NCBI GenBank assembly: GCA_030655215.1
Contig: JAURVZ010000048.1
Coordinates: 1 to 64,000 of the forward strand
Length of the DNA: 64,000 nt
Direction of reading: 5' to 3'
DNA from: Pseudolabrys sp.
GTDB lineage: Bacteria > Pseudomonadota > Alphaproteobacteria > Rhizobiales > Xanthobacteraceae
Part shown: piece after piece, positions 19,775-29,350 of the stretch
Numbering within the stretch: position 1 is the stretch's first letter
Layout: each line of letters starts with the position of its first letter
The notes under the pieces: generated by a model
Told to the model about the DNA's origin: nothing
What the model saw: only the letters and a program-made list of their open reading frames with translations
Databases searched by the model: none
Program-made: the position numbers and the translations under genes

Positions 19775-20064
19775 GCCGTCGTCTCCGATATTTGTCTTCA
19801 GAGCGCCGAGGATATCCCCGGCGCCAGCTTAGTCCCAAACCGGCCCGGATGGCCCCGTGCTGCGGCGACCTTCGGGAAACGCCCAGAATCGCGCATTTAC
19901 AAGGGATATCACAGTGCCGCCGTCGACATAGGCCCGCATTGAGGCCGGAACGAAGCACCCGGCCAGACTTATGGTGTGGCCGCCCATGGTTTCCAGTCCA
20001 TTAACGGTCGGCTGGTAGGTTCGAGGCCGGAACACGTCGCCGGTCCAGGTTACCTGTACAAGTC

Positions 20065-21021
20065 ATGCTGATTGTCTGCCCCAATTGTGCGACCTCCTAC
20101 ATGATCGACCCGGCCTCGGTCGGGCCGAACGGTCGCGCCGTGCGTTGCGCGCGCTGCAAGTCGACCTGGTTTGCCGGCGCCAACGCCACCAAGGCGGCGC
20201 CCGGCGTTTCGGCCTTTGTCGATGGCGTGATCGCCGAAGCCGAGGCTGAAACCGGCGGAGCCAAGCCAGCGCAAGCTGACAGTCCGCCGCCGCCTTCCAT
20301 GGAATCCCCGGCGACCGCTGACGAATTCGGCCGCGACGAGCCGGCGCCGCGCAGCGAGCCGGACTTCGACGATGCCAGCCGCAACAGCGATCTCGCGCCG
20401 CGCGCCGACGAGCCGCATGAAGAGCATGCCGGCCTGACTATCACGGATGCGCCGTCTCTTGTGCCGCCGCTCGACCATGACACGCACTCGGAAGGCGTCT
20501 TCGGCAACGATCCCGAAGAAGCCGACAGCTATATCGCCCGCCGCCAGCGTTTGAAGGAACGGCGCAAGCAAACCAGGCGCACATCGCGCTGGACCGCCAT
20601 CATCCTCGTTCTGTTTGCAGTCAATGTCGCGCTGATCGGCGCGCGCAGCGAAGTGGTGCGCTATCTGCCGCAGACCGCGTCGCTGTTTGCCGCGGTCGGC
20701 CTGCCGGTCAATCTGCGCAATCTGAGATTTGACGACGTCAAGATCAGTAAGGAAACGCAGGACGGCGTCAGCATCCTGATAGTCGAAGGCGTGATCGCGA
20801 ATACCGCCAGCAAGCCAACCGACGTGCCGCGCCTGCGCTTCTCGGCGCGCAATGCTGCCGGCCAGGAAGTCTACACGTGGACGGCGCTGCCGCGGCGCAG
20901 CCTGCTCGGCGTCGGTGAGAATGTTGAATTCCAGAGCCGCCTCGCCGCCCCGCCGCCGGACGCGACCGATGTGATGGTGCGGTTTTTCAATGCGCAGGAC
21001 GCAGCAAGCGGAAGTAAGTAG
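20065..21021 (+). CDS. MJ0042 zinc-ribbon protein with membrane helix
   Basis: 318 residues. The N terminus is an MJ0042/zinc_ribbon_4 finger (VCPNCATSYMID and VRCARCKSTW, two CxxC pairs). An acidic, Pro/Ala-rich linker follows, then one membrane helix (WTAIILVLFAVNVALIGA, about residue 182) and a C-terminal DUF3426-like domain (IVEGVIANTASKPTDVPRLR). This architecture is common in alphaproteobacteria next to ftsEX. The function is unknown; the ribbon is cytosolic and the C-terminal part periplasmic if the helix is real. Confidence 0.85.
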   Translation: MLIVCPNCATSYMIDPASVGPNGRAVRCARCKSTWFAGANATKAAPGVSAFVDGVIAEAEAETGGAKPAQADSPPPPSMESPATADEFGRDEPAPRSEPDFDDASRNSDLAPRADEPHEEHAGLTITDAPSLVPPLDHDTHSEGVFGNDPEEADSYIARRQRLKERRKQTRRTSRWTAIILVLFAVNVALIGARSEVVRYLPQTASLFAAVGLPVNLRNLRFDDVKISKETQDGVSILIVEGVIANTASKPTDVPRLRFSARNAAGQEVYTWTALPRRSLLGVGENVEFQSRLAAPPPDATDVMVRFFNAQDAASGSK

Positions 21022-21025
21022 TGCT

Positions 21026-21165
21026 GCTTTATCCCTCCCCGGTTACGGGGAGGGTCGACCGCAAAGCGGTCGGGGTGGGGCGATGCCAAATTGATAGATG
21101 ACCCCACCCGACCCGCCTTCGCCGCGCTCGGCGGGCCACCCTCCCCTTTCAGGGGAGGGATAAGA
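21026..21165. repeat. Compound palindromic repeat between convergent genes
   Basis: The outer arms CTTTATCCCTCCCC...GGGGAGGGT (21027-21054) and ACCCTCCCCT...AGGGGAGGGATAAG (21138-21164) flank inner pairs GTCGGGGTGGGG/CCCCACCCGAC. The family also occurs at 1-50 and 60469-60630. It fills the whole gap between the zinc-ribbon and DUF4175 genes and could end transcription from both sides. Confidence 0.8.
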
Positions 21166-21169
21166 AAGA

Positions 21170-23746
21170 TCAAAAATCCTTCAACAGCCGCTCGATATAA
21201 TCCAGCTCCAGCTGCGGCCGCACGCTTTCGCCAAACCGCTTGCGCAGTTCTTCGAGAATGCGCCGCGCGCGCTGCGCATCGATCTCGCCCGGCACTTTCA
21301 CCGTCGTGTCGTCGCCATATTCACGGCCACTCATCGGACGGCCGAGCGGATCGGTGCCCTGATCGGCGCGCTGCCGGCCATTGCGGCCCGGCTGGCCGGG
21401 ACCCGGACCTTGGCCCTGTCCCTGACCTTGCTGTTGCGCCTGTTGCTGCGCCAGACCTTGCGCCCCCTTGCGCATCGCCTCGAGCGCGCGGCCCTGTCCG
21501 TCAACGGCGCCATCGGCATCGCCTTCGCCGAGCGCGCCTTCGGCATCGCCCATGGCTTCACCGGCGCCGCCGAGTTCACCCATCTCGTCGCCGCCCTGCT
21601 CGCCTTGCTGTCCTTCGCCTTTTTCGCCCTGACCCTTTTCACCCTGCTGGCCCTGGCCGCGCTGCTTCAATTGCTCGAGCAACTTTTGCAACCGGTCCTT
21701 CAGCGCCTGCTGGTCCTGCTTCAGGTCGCCCATTTGCTTGTTCGGCCCACGCTGGCCGCGCTGGCGCTGCTGCCGGTTGTCCTGACCTTCCTTGAACGTC
21801 TTGTCGCGCAATTGCTGCTGCTTGCGGATCATGTCGGCGAGCTCGTCGAGCGCCGAGTTCATGTCGTCGTCGCCCTGCTCGCCGGGCGCACCCGGACGCG
21901 CGGTCTGCAGGTTCTCCATCATCTGCTGCAACTGATCGAGCAACTGCTTGGCGGCATCGCGGTTGCCCGAGCGCGCTTGCTGCTCGAGCCGGTCCAGCAT
22001 GCTCTTCAAGTCCTGCTGGCTGAGCATGCGCGTATTGTTGTCGAGCGGCCGCGAAAGCGCTTGCGGGTTCTTGCGCATCTCCTCGGCGAGCGCCTGCAGG
22101 AACTTGTCCATCGCGGCGCGCAGATTATCCATCAGTTTTTTAAGTTCTTCGTCGCTGGCGCCGCGCTCGAGCGCCTGACGCAACGCATCCTGCGCCTGCC
22201 GCAAAGCCTGTTCGGCCTGCGAGACATTGCCGTCTTCGATCTGCAAGGCCATGTGCCACAGCCGCGCCACGACATCGCGCAACGAGTCGTCGCTCTTGGC
22301 ATTGCGCAGATCGAAATACACCGAGCGCAGGCCGAGATAGATGCCGGCCTCCGGCGTGAAGCGTTCCGGCGCCAAAGCCAGCACGTCGAGCGCGTCGAGC
22401 ACCAAAGGCTTCTCATTGGCATCGAGCGCGAGGATGCGGCGCTGTTCGATCAGCGCACGCGCCAAAGGCTTGACGAAGATGCGCTGCGGCAAGGTCACTT
22501 CAGACGCTTCGCTGCGGCCTTCATTGCCGGCTTCATCGCGCGCCGTCAGCGTCATCATGACGGTGCCGCCGGCGAGCGGATGCTCGGTCAAATCATGCGT
22601 TGTCTGCGCAACGCCGGCGCGGGCGCGCGCCTGCGGCAAGGTCAGCGCAAAGTCCGGCGAGGTGTAAAGCGGGCGGCGCTCTTTCGCGGCCTGCGGCTGA
22701 TCCTTGATCGCGAAGATCGCCTTGGCTTCCACGACGCCATAGTCGTCATCCATGCGGTAGTCGAGCCGCAACGCGCCGCGTGCCTGACGTTCCGGCTCCT
22801 TGACCAGCGAAATGTTCGGCGTGCGATCCGGAATGGCGCTGAAGGTCCACACCGGGCTGGTGCGGCCAACGCCGTTCAGGGTCAGCGAGCCGTCGGTCTT
22901 GAGGACGAAGCGGCGCTCCTCGGTGCCCGCGGGCGCCGGCGCCTTGGCATCGGCCGGTGCTTCTTCGAGGCCGCCGACGCGGACGATGTCGAAGGTCACT
23001 TTGCCGGTGGCGCGGATCACGACCTGGCTGCCGGCCGGTACGGAGACAGGCTCGGCGGCATTCTGCGCGGTGTCACCCGGACGCAAGCCCGGCAGCATCA
23101 CCGGCGGACGGCCGGTATAAAGCGGCGGCGTCACCCAGGCATCGACACGGAAATTGGCCGGCGTCACCACACCGCGCCAGTCGAAAGCGGCGGTGATGCG
23201 GCTTGTGCGTTCGCCGCTGGCGGCAAAGAAGCTGGCAACGACGAGAATGAGGGTCAGCGCGCGAAGCGCCATCGGGTCGCGGATCGAGAGTCTTGGCTGC
23301 GGCCAGCCGGCCTTCAAATTTCGCGCCGACAGCAATGCGCGCTCGACATGGGCGCGCCACAGCGCCTGCGCCACCGGGTCGTCGCGGTTGGCTGCCATGG
23401 CGTCGGAAACAGCGGTCGCCGGGCGGTGCGTCTCGCCGCTGACGCTATCGAGGCGGCGTAGGCCCTCGCTATCGTTCGGCAAGCGCAACCGGAAAAGCGG
23501 GATTGCCGAGGCGATCAGGACCAGCGCAAGAATGACGAGGGCGATGGCTCGGGCGAGCGGCGGCAGCACGATCCAGAGACCAGCCCAGGACACAGCAAGG
23601 AACAGGCCGATGGCGACGAGGATCGAGGCCAGAGCCGGCCAGAACCGCTCCCAGAACAGGGAGGATCGGGCGCGCTTGAGCGCGCGCGCCAGAATGAGCC
23701 TGGGCGAGTGCGGCTTGTCGGAACCCTGGTCGTTCAAATCGTCCAA
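21170..23746 (-). CDS. TIGR02302/DUF4175 family large membrane protein
   Basis: 858 residues, probably starting at TTG 23746 with GGAG six nt upstream; no nearby ATG fits. Three N-terminal hydrophobic helices (about residues 35-55, 58-85, 158-175) are followed by a periplasmic region with beta-rich parts and then a long Gln-rich coiled coil (residues 490-700) ending in a Gly/Gln/Glu low-complexity stretch (GQGQQGEKGQGEKGEGQQGE). The C terminus is again charged and helical. Members occur throughout Hyphomicrobiales, often beside lysA and argH as here. The function is unknown. Confidence 0.85.
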   Translation of the reverse strand: MDDLNDQGSDKPHSPRLILARALKRARSSLFWERFWPALASILVAIGLFLAVSWAGLWIVLPPLARAIALVILALVLIASAIPLFRLRLPNDSEGLRRLDSVSGETHRPATAVSDAMAANRDDPVAQALWRAHVERALLSARNLKAGWPQPRLSIRDPMALRALTLILVVASFFAASGERTSRITAAFDWRGVVTPANFRVDAWVTPPLYTGRPPVMLPGLRPGDTAQNAAEPVSVPAGSQVVIRATGKVTFDIVRVGGLEEAPADAKAPAPAGTEERRFVLKTDGSLTLNGVGRTSPVWTFSAIPDRTPNISLVKEPERQARGALRLDYRMDDDYGVVEAKAIFAIKDQPQAAKERRPLYTSPDFALTLPQARARAGVAQTTHDLTEHPLAGGTVMMTLTARDEAGNEGRSEASEVTLPQRIFVKPLARALIEQRRILALDANEKPLVLDALDVLALAPERFTPEAGIYLGLRSVYFDLRNAKSDDSLRDVVARLWHMALQIEDGNVSQAEQALRQAQDALRQALERGASDEELKKLMDNLRAAMDKFLQALAEEMRKNPQALSRPLDNNTRMLSQQDLKSMLDRLEQQARSGNRDAAKQLLDQLQQMMENLQTARPGAPGEQGDDDMNSALDELADMIRKQQQLRDKTFKEGQDNRQQRQRGQRGPNKQMGDLKQDQQALKDRLQKLLEQLKQRGQGQQGEKGQGEKGEGQQGEQGGDEMGELGGAGEAMGDAEGALGEGDADGAVDGQGRALEAMRKGAQGLAQQQAQQQGQGQGQGPGPGQPGRNGRQRADQGTDPLGRPMSGREYGDDTTVKVPGEIDAQRARRILEELRKRFGESVRPQLELDYIERLLKDF

Positions 23747-23948
23747 AAGCGGCTCCGCTTTTCGGGCTTTAAGAGAATCTCGCCGAACCCGACGCTAACA
23801 CAGGCAAGTGGGAGAGCAATTCCCAGGCCACGTCACTTCCGCGGCATCGGGCCGGCCCGCGGGTCAATCGAGCCAAGTTAATGGGTCAACTTCAAGGCGG
23901 GTGGTGCTGGGCCACCCCTCGATGGCAACCTCGCGCGAGCCGCAATCT

Positions 23949-24027
23949 CCGTTCGTCCCCGCGAAAGCGGGGGCCCAGCGCTATCTTCTTGGAAGTACTG
24001 GGTCCCCGCTTTCGCGGGGACGAACGG
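23949..24027. repeat. 79-bp palindrome in the lysA-DUF4175 gap
   Basis: CCGTTCGTCCCCGCGAAAGCGGGG (from 23949) and CCCCGCTTTCGCGGGGACGAACGG (to 24027) are long complementary arms, extended by CCCAG/CTGGG around a loop of about 20 nt. It lies in a 309-bp gap (23747-24055) where no gene was found. Each arm is itself a small hairpin (CCCCGC-GAAA-GCGGGG). A family of mobile palindromes with this sequence is common in related genomes; no second copy is in this window. Confidence 0.85.
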
Positions 24028-24055
24028 TTATTGGCGCATTGCGCCTGAAATCAAA

Positions 24056-25321
24056 TCAAAGCCAGCCGGGCAACCGGTCCAGCGCGATCAGCTCGTCGGC
24101 ATCGACGCGTGGCCGCACCACCGCCCATTCGGCGCCGTTCACCAGCACCTCCGGCACGAGGGCCCGGGTGTTATAGGTACCCGCCTGCACCGCGCCATAC
24201 GCGCCGGCGGTCATCACCGCCAGCAGCGCGCCGTCCCTGGGTTCCGCCATGTCGCGGTCCTTGGCCAGGAAGTCGCCGCTCTCGCAGACCGGGCCGACGA
24301 CATCGGCCTTGATGCGGGGCGCGGTCCCGCGATCCTCATCGACCGGCAGGACCGCGTGATAGGCCTCATATAAAGTCGGGCGGATCAGATCGTTCATCGC
24401 CGCATCGACCACCACGAAGTTCTTGGCTTCGCCGTGCTTCATGAACAGAACGCGCGTGACAAGGATGCCTGCATTGCCGACCAGCAGACGGCCCGGCTCG
24501 AAGATCAAACGGCAACCGAGATCGCGCGTCGCCTTCTTGACCACCGCGGCATAGGCGTCCGGCGACGGCGGCGGTTCATTGTCGTCGCGATAGGGAATAC
24601 CGAGACCACCGCCGAAATCGACATGACTGATCGTGTGGCCATCGGCGCGCAGTTCGCGCACGAAGTCGGCCAGCAGCGCGAAGGCATTGCCGAACGGCTC
24701 CAGATCCGTGATCTGGCTGCCAATATGCATATCGACACCGGCGACCTTGATGCCGGGCAGCTTGGAAGCGCGGGCATAGACATGACGCGCCGTGCTGATC
24801 GGAATGCCGAACTTGTTCTCGGCCTTTCCCGTCGCAATCTTGTGGTGCGTCTTGGCGTCGACATCAGGATTAACGCGGAACGAGACATGCGCGGTGCGGC
24901 CCTTGGACGCGGCAATCTGCGACAGCAGTTCGAGCTCCGGCTCGCTCTCAATATTGATGCAGAGGATGTTCTCGTCGATGGCCAGCGCCAGCTCGCGCGC
25001 GGTCTTTCCCAGGCCGGAGAACATGATCTTTTCGGCGGGAATACCGGCGGCTACGGCGCGCTTGAGTTCGCCTTCGGACACGACATCGGCGCCGGCGCCC
25101 AATTTGGCGAAGGTCTTGATGACCGCCTGGTTGGAATTCGCCTTCATGGCGTAGCAGACCAGCGCATCGACATCGGCAAAGGCTTGCGCGAACACCTTGT
25201 AGTGGCGCTCCAGCGTCGCGGTCGAATAGCAATAGAACGGCGTGCCGACCGCCTCGGCGAGGTCGATCAGGTTCACGGCCTCGGCATGCAGGACGCCGCC
25301 GCGATAATCAAAGTGATGCAT
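24056..25321 (-). CDS. lysA: Diaminopimelate decarboxylase
   Basis: A 421-residue fold-type III PLP enzyme making lysine from meso-diaminopimelate in the cytosol. The PLP lysine is in VCYAMKANSNQAV, the glycine loop in HVDFGGGLGIPY, and the Cys of the substrate site in GPVCESGDFLAKDR; the C-terminal GAYGAVQAGTYN is typical. It follows the small lipoprotein gene by 9 nt, giving the operon argH, small protein, lipoprotein, lysA. Confidence 0.97.
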   Translation of the reverse strand: MHHFDYRGGVLHAEAVNLIDLAEAVGTPFYCYSTATLERHYKVFAQAFADVDALVCYAMKANSNQAVIKTFAKLGAGADVVSEGELKRAVAAGIPAEKIMFSGLGKTARELALAIDENILCINIESEPELELLSQIAASKGRTAHVSFRVNPDVDAKTHHKIATGKAENKFGIPISTARHVYARASKLPGIKVAGVDMHIGSQITDLEPFGNAFALLADFVRELRADGHTISHVDFGGGLGIPYRDDNEPPPSPDAYAAVVKKATRDLGCRLIFEPGRLLVGNAGILVTRVLFMKHGEAKNFVVVDAAMNDLIRPTLYEAYHAVLPVDEDRGTAPRIKADVVGPVCESGDFLAKDRDMAEPRDGALLAVMTAGAYGAVQAGTYNTRALVPEVLVNGAEWAVVRPRVDADELIALDRLPGWL

Positions 25322-25330
25322 GGGGCGCGC

Positions 25331-25618
25331 TCAGTTGAGCAGGACGTCGAGCGGAATTCGTTTCTGCGGACCCTTCGGCGCCCGCGGCTGACCGTCCTGG
25401 CCGACGCCGGGATTGCCGTTCAGGTCCTCGCCGCCGATCGGGATCTGGCGGCCGTTCGAACTCATATCCACCAGGTCCGGCTGCGCGACACCATCGAGCG
25501 AGGCGCCCGGCGGCGGATCCAGCGGACCTTTACGGCCGCACGCGGTCAAACCGAGCGACAGGGCCAGCACGCCGATCGTGGCGAGACGGTAGAGCGGAAG
25601 AACGCGGGATGAGGGCAA
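25331..25618 (-). CDS. LptM-like small lipoprotein
   Basis: 95 residues starting at TTG 25618, nine nt after AGGAG; longer in-frame starts exist to 25654 but lack an RBS. A lipoprotein signal peptide ends in the lipobox LTAC-GRKGPLDPPPG. This N-terminal motif is that of LptM (YifL), which in E. coli binds and matures the LPS translocon LptD. Position next to lysA matches the E. coli arrangement (yifL-dapF) in spirit. The role is inferred from the motif only. Confidence 0.8.
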   Translation of the reverse strand: MPSSRVLPLYRLATIGVLALSLGLTACGRKGPLDPPPGASLDGVAQPDLVDMSSNGRQIPIGGEDLNGNPGVGQDGQPRAPKGPQKRIPLDVLLN

Positions 25619-25674
25619 GCGGTGAATCTCCTGGATCGGCTTCCACCTTAGCAAAGCCGGGATAAAAGGCGAAA

Positions 25675-25935
25675 TCAGGTCTCGTCCGGACCGGAGCGCC
25701 GGCTCGGCAACCGCCGGTCCGGGGCTTCAATGCCATGCAGGCGCTCGCGCTGGGCTTCCAGCCAGGTCAGCCGTTTAAAGGCGTCCTTGCGCAAGTTGGA
25801 GTTGGTGGCGCGGTCCAGCCGCCACTCGGCGCCCTCGATCAGCAATTCGAGCTGCGCCAGCGAAAGCTTTGCCGCCTCGGCTTCGGTGTTGGCGCCGCCT
25901 TTCAGACGGCCCATTTTTGGTTCCTGGGCCTTCAC
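25675..25935 (-). CDS. Conserved hypothetical protein downstream of argH
   Basis: 86 residues. The GTG start at 25935 overlaps the argH TGA as GTGA, a sign of translational coupling; an ATG lies at 25914. The protein is charged and mostly helical ([36 protein letters not shown]) with no membrane segment. No known domain was recognised. The operon position between argH and the lipoprotein gene supports it as a real gene. Confidence 0.65.
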   Translation of the reverse strand: MKAQEPKMGRLKGGANTEAEAAKLSLAQLELLIEGAEWRLDRATNSNLRKDAFKRLTWLEAQRERLHGIEAPDRRLPSRRSGPDET

Positions 25936-27323
25936 GGGACGGAATGGCCCAGTTTCTTCAGCCAGCGCTTGGCCTGCGTCTTGACGTTCTTCGGCGCGGT
26001 GCCGCCGAAGCTGACGCGGCTCTTCACCGACTTGTCGACCGAAAGGACGTTGAAGACGTCATCGGTAATGGTCGCCTCGATCGCCTGCATGTCGGCGAGC
26101 GACAGCTTGTGCAGCGCGACGCCATCAGCCGCCGCCTTGGCGACGATGCGGCCGGTAATGTGATGCGCATCGCGGAACGGGATTTTCAAGGTCCGCACCA
26201 GCCAGTCAGCAAGGTCGGTGGCGGTGGCATAGCCCTCGCCGGCCGCCTTCTTCATCTTGGTCGCGTCGGGCGTGAGATCGCCGACCATGCCGGTCATCGC
26301 CGCAATCGACAGCGACAGCGCGGACAAAGCGTCCATGACGCCTTCCTTGTCCTCCTGCATGTCCTTGGCATAGGCCAGCGGCAAGCCCTTCATGACAATC
26401 AGAATGCCGTTGAGCGCACCTATGATGCGGCCGGTCTTGCCGCGCACAAGTTCGGCGGCGTCCGGATTGCGCTTCTGCGGCATGATCGATGAGCCGGTGG
26501 TGAACTTGTCGCTCAGCTTGACCAGGCCGACCAAAGGCGAGGTCCACATCACGATCTCTTCGGCAAAGCGCGACAAGTGCACCGAGGCAATCGACGCCGC
26601 TGCCAAAGTCTCCATGGCGAAGTCGCGGTCCGACACGGCATCGAGCGAATTGGCCGCAGGCCGGTCGAAGCCGAGCGCCTTGGCGGTCATGTCGCGATCG
26701 AGCGGAAACGACGTGCCGGCCAGCGCCGCCGAGCCGAGCGGCATTTCGTTCAGCCGCTTGCGTGCGTCGGCGAAGCGGCCGCGGTCGCGCGCCGTCATCT
26801 CGACATAGGCGAGAAGATGATGACCGAAGGTCACCGGCTGCGCGGTTTGCAAATGGGTGAAGCCCGGCATCACCGTGCCGGCGTGCTCAAGCGCCTTGGT
26901 GGCGAGCGCGAGCTGATAAGCGGCGAGCGCGGCGTCGATCGTATCGATGGAGTCACGCATCCATAGCCGGAAGTCGGTCGCGACCTGATCGTTGCGCGAG
27001 CGCGCGGTGTGCAGTCGACCCGCCGAGGGGCCGATGATCTCGGTCAGACGGCTTTCGACATTCATGTGAATGTCCTCGAGCGCGCGCTTGAAGGTGAATT
27101 TGCCGCCCTCGATTTCTGACAGGATCGTGTCTAGACCGTGTGCGATGTTTTTCGCATCGTCCGCCGCAATGATGCCTTGCTTGCCCAGCATGTCGGCATG
27201 CGCCTTGGACGCGGCGATGTCCTGCCGGTACAAGTGCCGGTCGAAGTCGATGGAGGCGTTGATTTCCTCCATGATGGCGTCGGGACCGGTCTCAAAACGG
27301 CCGCCCCACATCTTGTTGCTCAT
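25932..27323 (-). CDS. argH: Argininosuccinate lyase
   Basis: 463 residues from ATG 27323 ([10 protein letters not shown]). It splits argininosuccinate to arginine and fumarate. The family signature [12 protein letters not shown] is present with the catalytic Ser, plus [16 protein letters not shown] and [20 protein letters not shown]. Frames extending further upstream would run antisense through tlpA and were rejected. It is divergent from tlpA, an arrangement also seen in Bradyrhizobium. argF and argD lie at 57-59 kb, so the pathway is scattered. Confidence 0.97.
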   Translation of the reverse strand: MSNKMWGGRFETGPDAIMEEINASIDFDRHLYRQDIAASKAHADMLGKQGIIAADDAKNIAHGLDTILSEIEGGKFTFKRALEDIHMNVESRLTEIIGPSAGRLHTARSRNDQVATDFRLWMRDSIDTIDAALAAYQLALATKALEHAGTVMPGFTHLQTAQPVTFGHHLLAYVEMTARDRGRFADARKRLNEMPLGSAALAGTSFPLDRDMTAKALGFDRPAANSLDAVSDRDFAMETLAAASIASVHLSRFAEEIVMWTSPLVGLVKLSDKFTTGSSIMPQKRNPDAAELVRGKTGRIIGALNGILIVMKGLPLAYAKDMQEDKEGVMDALSALSLSIAAMTGMVGDLTPDATKMKKAAGEGYATATDLADWLVRTLKIPFRDAHHITGRIVAKAAADGVALHKLSLADMQAIEATITDDVFNVLSVDKSVKSRVSFGGTAPKNVKTQAKRWLKKLGHSVP

Positions 27324-27365
27324 CGTGTCGCTCTCACGCCGTTCTGACCCAAGGTTTCTCTGCGC

Positions 27366-28040
27366 ATGACCGAAAGCCCACCCCGCACCCGCGCCGTCAA
27401 ACGGCTCATTCTCGTCTTGGCCGGCGGGCTGGCCGGCGTGGCCGTCGGTCTGGCCGGGGTATACGGGATTGCCACCCTTGCAGGCAATCTGTTCGGCGGA
27501 GCAGACAAAACGGCTTCGGTTTGCCGCCCGGCGGTCGATCTGGCGGCGAAAATCGCCCCGTTCGCGCGCGGCGAAGTCGCCGCCGTAACGGTCGCCAAGA
27601 ACCCGCTGCAGCTCCCCAACCTCGCCTTCCAGGATGCCTCCGGCAAGGCGCTGACCCTGGACGCCTTCCGCGGCCGGACCGTGCTGGTCAATCTGTGGGC
27701 GACCTGGTGCGTGCCGTGCCGCCAGGAAATGCCGGCGCTCGAGGCGCTGGAGAAGAAGCTTGGCAGCCCGAATTTCGAGGTGGTGACGATCAATATCGAC
27801 ACCCGCGACGCCGAGAAGCCGAAGACCTGGCTCAAGGAGGTCGGCATTACGGGTCTCAAATATTACGCCGATCCAAACGCCAAGACCTTCCAGGACCTGA
27901 AGTCGGTCGGTCGCGCCTTCGGCATGCCGACGACGCTGCTGGTCGATCCGCAAGGCTGCGAGATCGGCACCATTGCCGGCCCGGCCGAATGGGCAAGCGA
28001 CGATGCGGTCAAGCTGGTCGAAGCCGCGCTGGCGAAATAG
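27366..28040 (+). CDS. tlpA: TlpA-family thiol:disulfide oxidoreductase
   Basis: 224 residues with an N-terminal membrane anchor ([21 protein letters not shown]) and a periplasmic thioredoxin domain. The active site is [15 protein letters not shown], the WCVPC of Bradyrhizobium TlpA, with the cis-proline in GMPTTLL. An extra Cys pair (VCRPA and PQGCEI) matches the structural disulfide of TlpA. TlpA reduces copper-delivery proteins for cytochrome oxidase assembly; a Sco protein is encoded at 37.9 kb. Confidence 0.93.
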   Translation: MTESPPRTRAVKRLILVLAGGLAGVAVGLAGVYGIATLAGNLFGGADKTASVCRPAVDLAAKIAPFARGEVAAVTVAKNPLQLPNLAFQDASGKALTLDAFRGRTVLVNLWATWCVPCRQEMPALEALEKKLGSPNFEVVTINIDTRDAEKPKTWLKEVGITGLKYYADPNAKTFQDLKSVGRAFGMPTTLLVDPQGCEIGTIAGPAEWASDDAVKLVEAALAK

Positions 28041-28072
28041 CCGCGTCCGCATTAGCGTGACGCGGGGGCGCC

Positions 28073-28726
28073 ATGGCTGATTTCACCAACGCATTTCTGC
28101 TGGTCTATGCCGGTCTGTTTCCGATCATCAATCCGATCGGCGGCGCGCCGATCTTTCTCGGCCTGACCGCAGGCTCGACCGATGCCGAGCGTCAGGCCTT
28201 GGCCAGCCGCATTGCCATCAATAGCACCCTGTTGCTGATCGGCTCGATGTTCGTCGGCTCACACCTGCTGGTGTTCTTCGGCATCACGCTGCCGGTGGTG
28301 CGCATCGCTGGCGGTCTGGTGCTGATCGCCTTCGCCTGGAATCTGCTGCATAGCGGCACCAATTCGGAAGACCAGCGCGCCGCCGGCGCGGCGCCGCGCA
28401 CGGCGATCGATTCATTTTATCCGCTGACCATGCCGCTCACCGTCGGCCCCGGCTCGATCTCGGTTGCCATTGCGCTCGGCAGTCAGCGGCCGGTGGCAAC
28501 AAACGATTGGGCGCAACTGACCTTGCTCGCCGGTTCGGCGATTGCCGGCATCATCGCCGTCGCGATCACGATCTATGTTTGTTACCGCTTCGCCGACCGC
28601 ATCATCGCATTGCTCGGCAGGAGCGGTACCAATGTCGTGGTGCGGCTGTCAGCCTTCATCCTGCTGTGCATCGGCATTCAGATTTTGTGGAACGGCTACA
28701 GCGTGCTCGCGCACATCACGCCGTGA
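28073..28726 (+). CDS. MarC family membrane protein
   Basis: 217 residues and six predicted helices. Family marks are [17 protein letters not shown] near the N terminus and [17 protein letters not shown] at mid-length. MarC/UPF0056 proteins were once thought to give antibiotic resistance, but their function is unsettled. It starts 32 nt after tlpA and may share its transcript. Its last 11 nt overlap the convergent motility gene. Confidence 0.92.
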   Translation: MADFTNAFLLVYAGLFPIINPIGGAPIFLGLTAGSTDAERQALASRIAINSTLLLIGSMFVGSHLLVFFGITLPVVRIAGGLVLIAFAWNLLHSGTNSEDQRAAGAAPRTAIDSFYPLTMPLTVGPGSISVAIALGSQRPVATNDWAQLTLLAGSAIAGIIAVAITIYVCYRFADRIIALLGRSGTNVVVRLSAFILLCIGIQILWNGYSVLAHITP

Positions 28727-28916
28727 TGTTTACGTTCTGACCGACGCCCGTGCCGGTGTTGGCAAGGCTCTGAAGGTTCTTCTGGGCGGATTCCAGCACC
28801 TGCGCGATCGCGCTTTCCGACGCCGCGTTCATCTTCAGCATCTTGGCAGCCATGGTGGTCTGCGTCTGGCTGGCCTGCGATGAGGCAAAGGCGGATGCGA
28901 TCGAGGAAATGTCCAT
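28716..28916 (-). CDS. YjfB-like putative motility protein
   Basis: A 66-residue protein, MDISSIASAF... with helical TTMAAKMLKMNAASESAIAQ, matching the small YjfB/putative motility protein family found with flagellar genes. It is coupled by TAATG (28914-28918) to the upstream gene. No other flagellar gene is in the window. The C terminus overlaps marC by 11 nt on the opposite strand. Confidence 0.75.
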   Translation of the reverse strand: MDISSIASAFASSQASQTQTTMAAKMLKMNAASESAIAQVLESAQKNLQSLANTGTGVGQNVNITA

Positions 28917-29236
28917 TATGCCACCATGTTGACGCGCGACTGCACCGCGGCGATGCGGGATGATGCGGCGTCGATCTGCTTGTTGCGCGCTTCCATTGCG
29001 GCATCTTTCATATCGTTGACACGATTGACGCCGGCCTGTGCCGCATTCGTCGCTTCGCCGCTGACGCGGTTGATCTGCGCCTGCGCCAGCGCGCTGGTGA
29101 TGCTGCTCAACCGGGACTGCATGGAGTTCAGCTGCTGCGCCATTCCGGCGCGCTTCGCCTGCAGCTTCTGCAACTGCGTCTGCTGCCCGATACCGGCGGG
29201 GCCGACCTTGGCCGCTATGGAACGAAATCCAACCAT
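28916..29236 (-). CDS. Small coiled-coil protein upstream of the YjfB homolog
   Basis: 106 residues from ATG 29236, seven nt after AGGGA. Almost wholly helical with heptad-like repeats (LQKLQAKRAGMAQQLNSMQS, NRVNDMKDAAMEARNKQIDA) and no membrane segment. No known domain was recognised. Translational coupling to the YjfB-like gene suggests a shared, perhaps motility-related, role. A near-CtrA site (TTAA-N7-TTAC, 29279-29293) lies 43 nt upstream of the start. Confidence 0.6.
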   Translation of the reverse strand: MVGFRSIAAKVGPAGIGQQTQLQKLQAKRAGMAQQLNSMQSRLSSITSALAQAQINRVSGEATNAAQAGVNRVNDMKDAAMEARNKQIDAASSRIAAVQSRVNMVA

Positions 29237-29350
29237 CAACACGTCCCTTGTCCCAGCCGAGACGCTAGGCGTGCAGGGTTAACCGACCTTTACCTCCGCT
29301 CCCCGCTGCGGCCCCTTGACGCGCGCGCCCGGACGCCTATACTTAACCAC

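Noticed and set aside
19829-20035. 68-codon minus-strand frame between ftsE and the zinc-ribbon gene
   Set aside because: GTG start without a clear RBS, weaker codon bias than neighbours, and the gap must hold two divergent promoters. It could be real but is not supported.
21410-23461. 683-codon plus-strand frame
   Set aside because: Antisense shadow of the DUF4175 gene; the sequence is Leu/Arg/His-rich with no motif.
27324-28052. N-terminal extension of the argH frame
   Set aside because: It runs antisense through tlpA; argH homology starts at [10 protein letters not shown] (27323).
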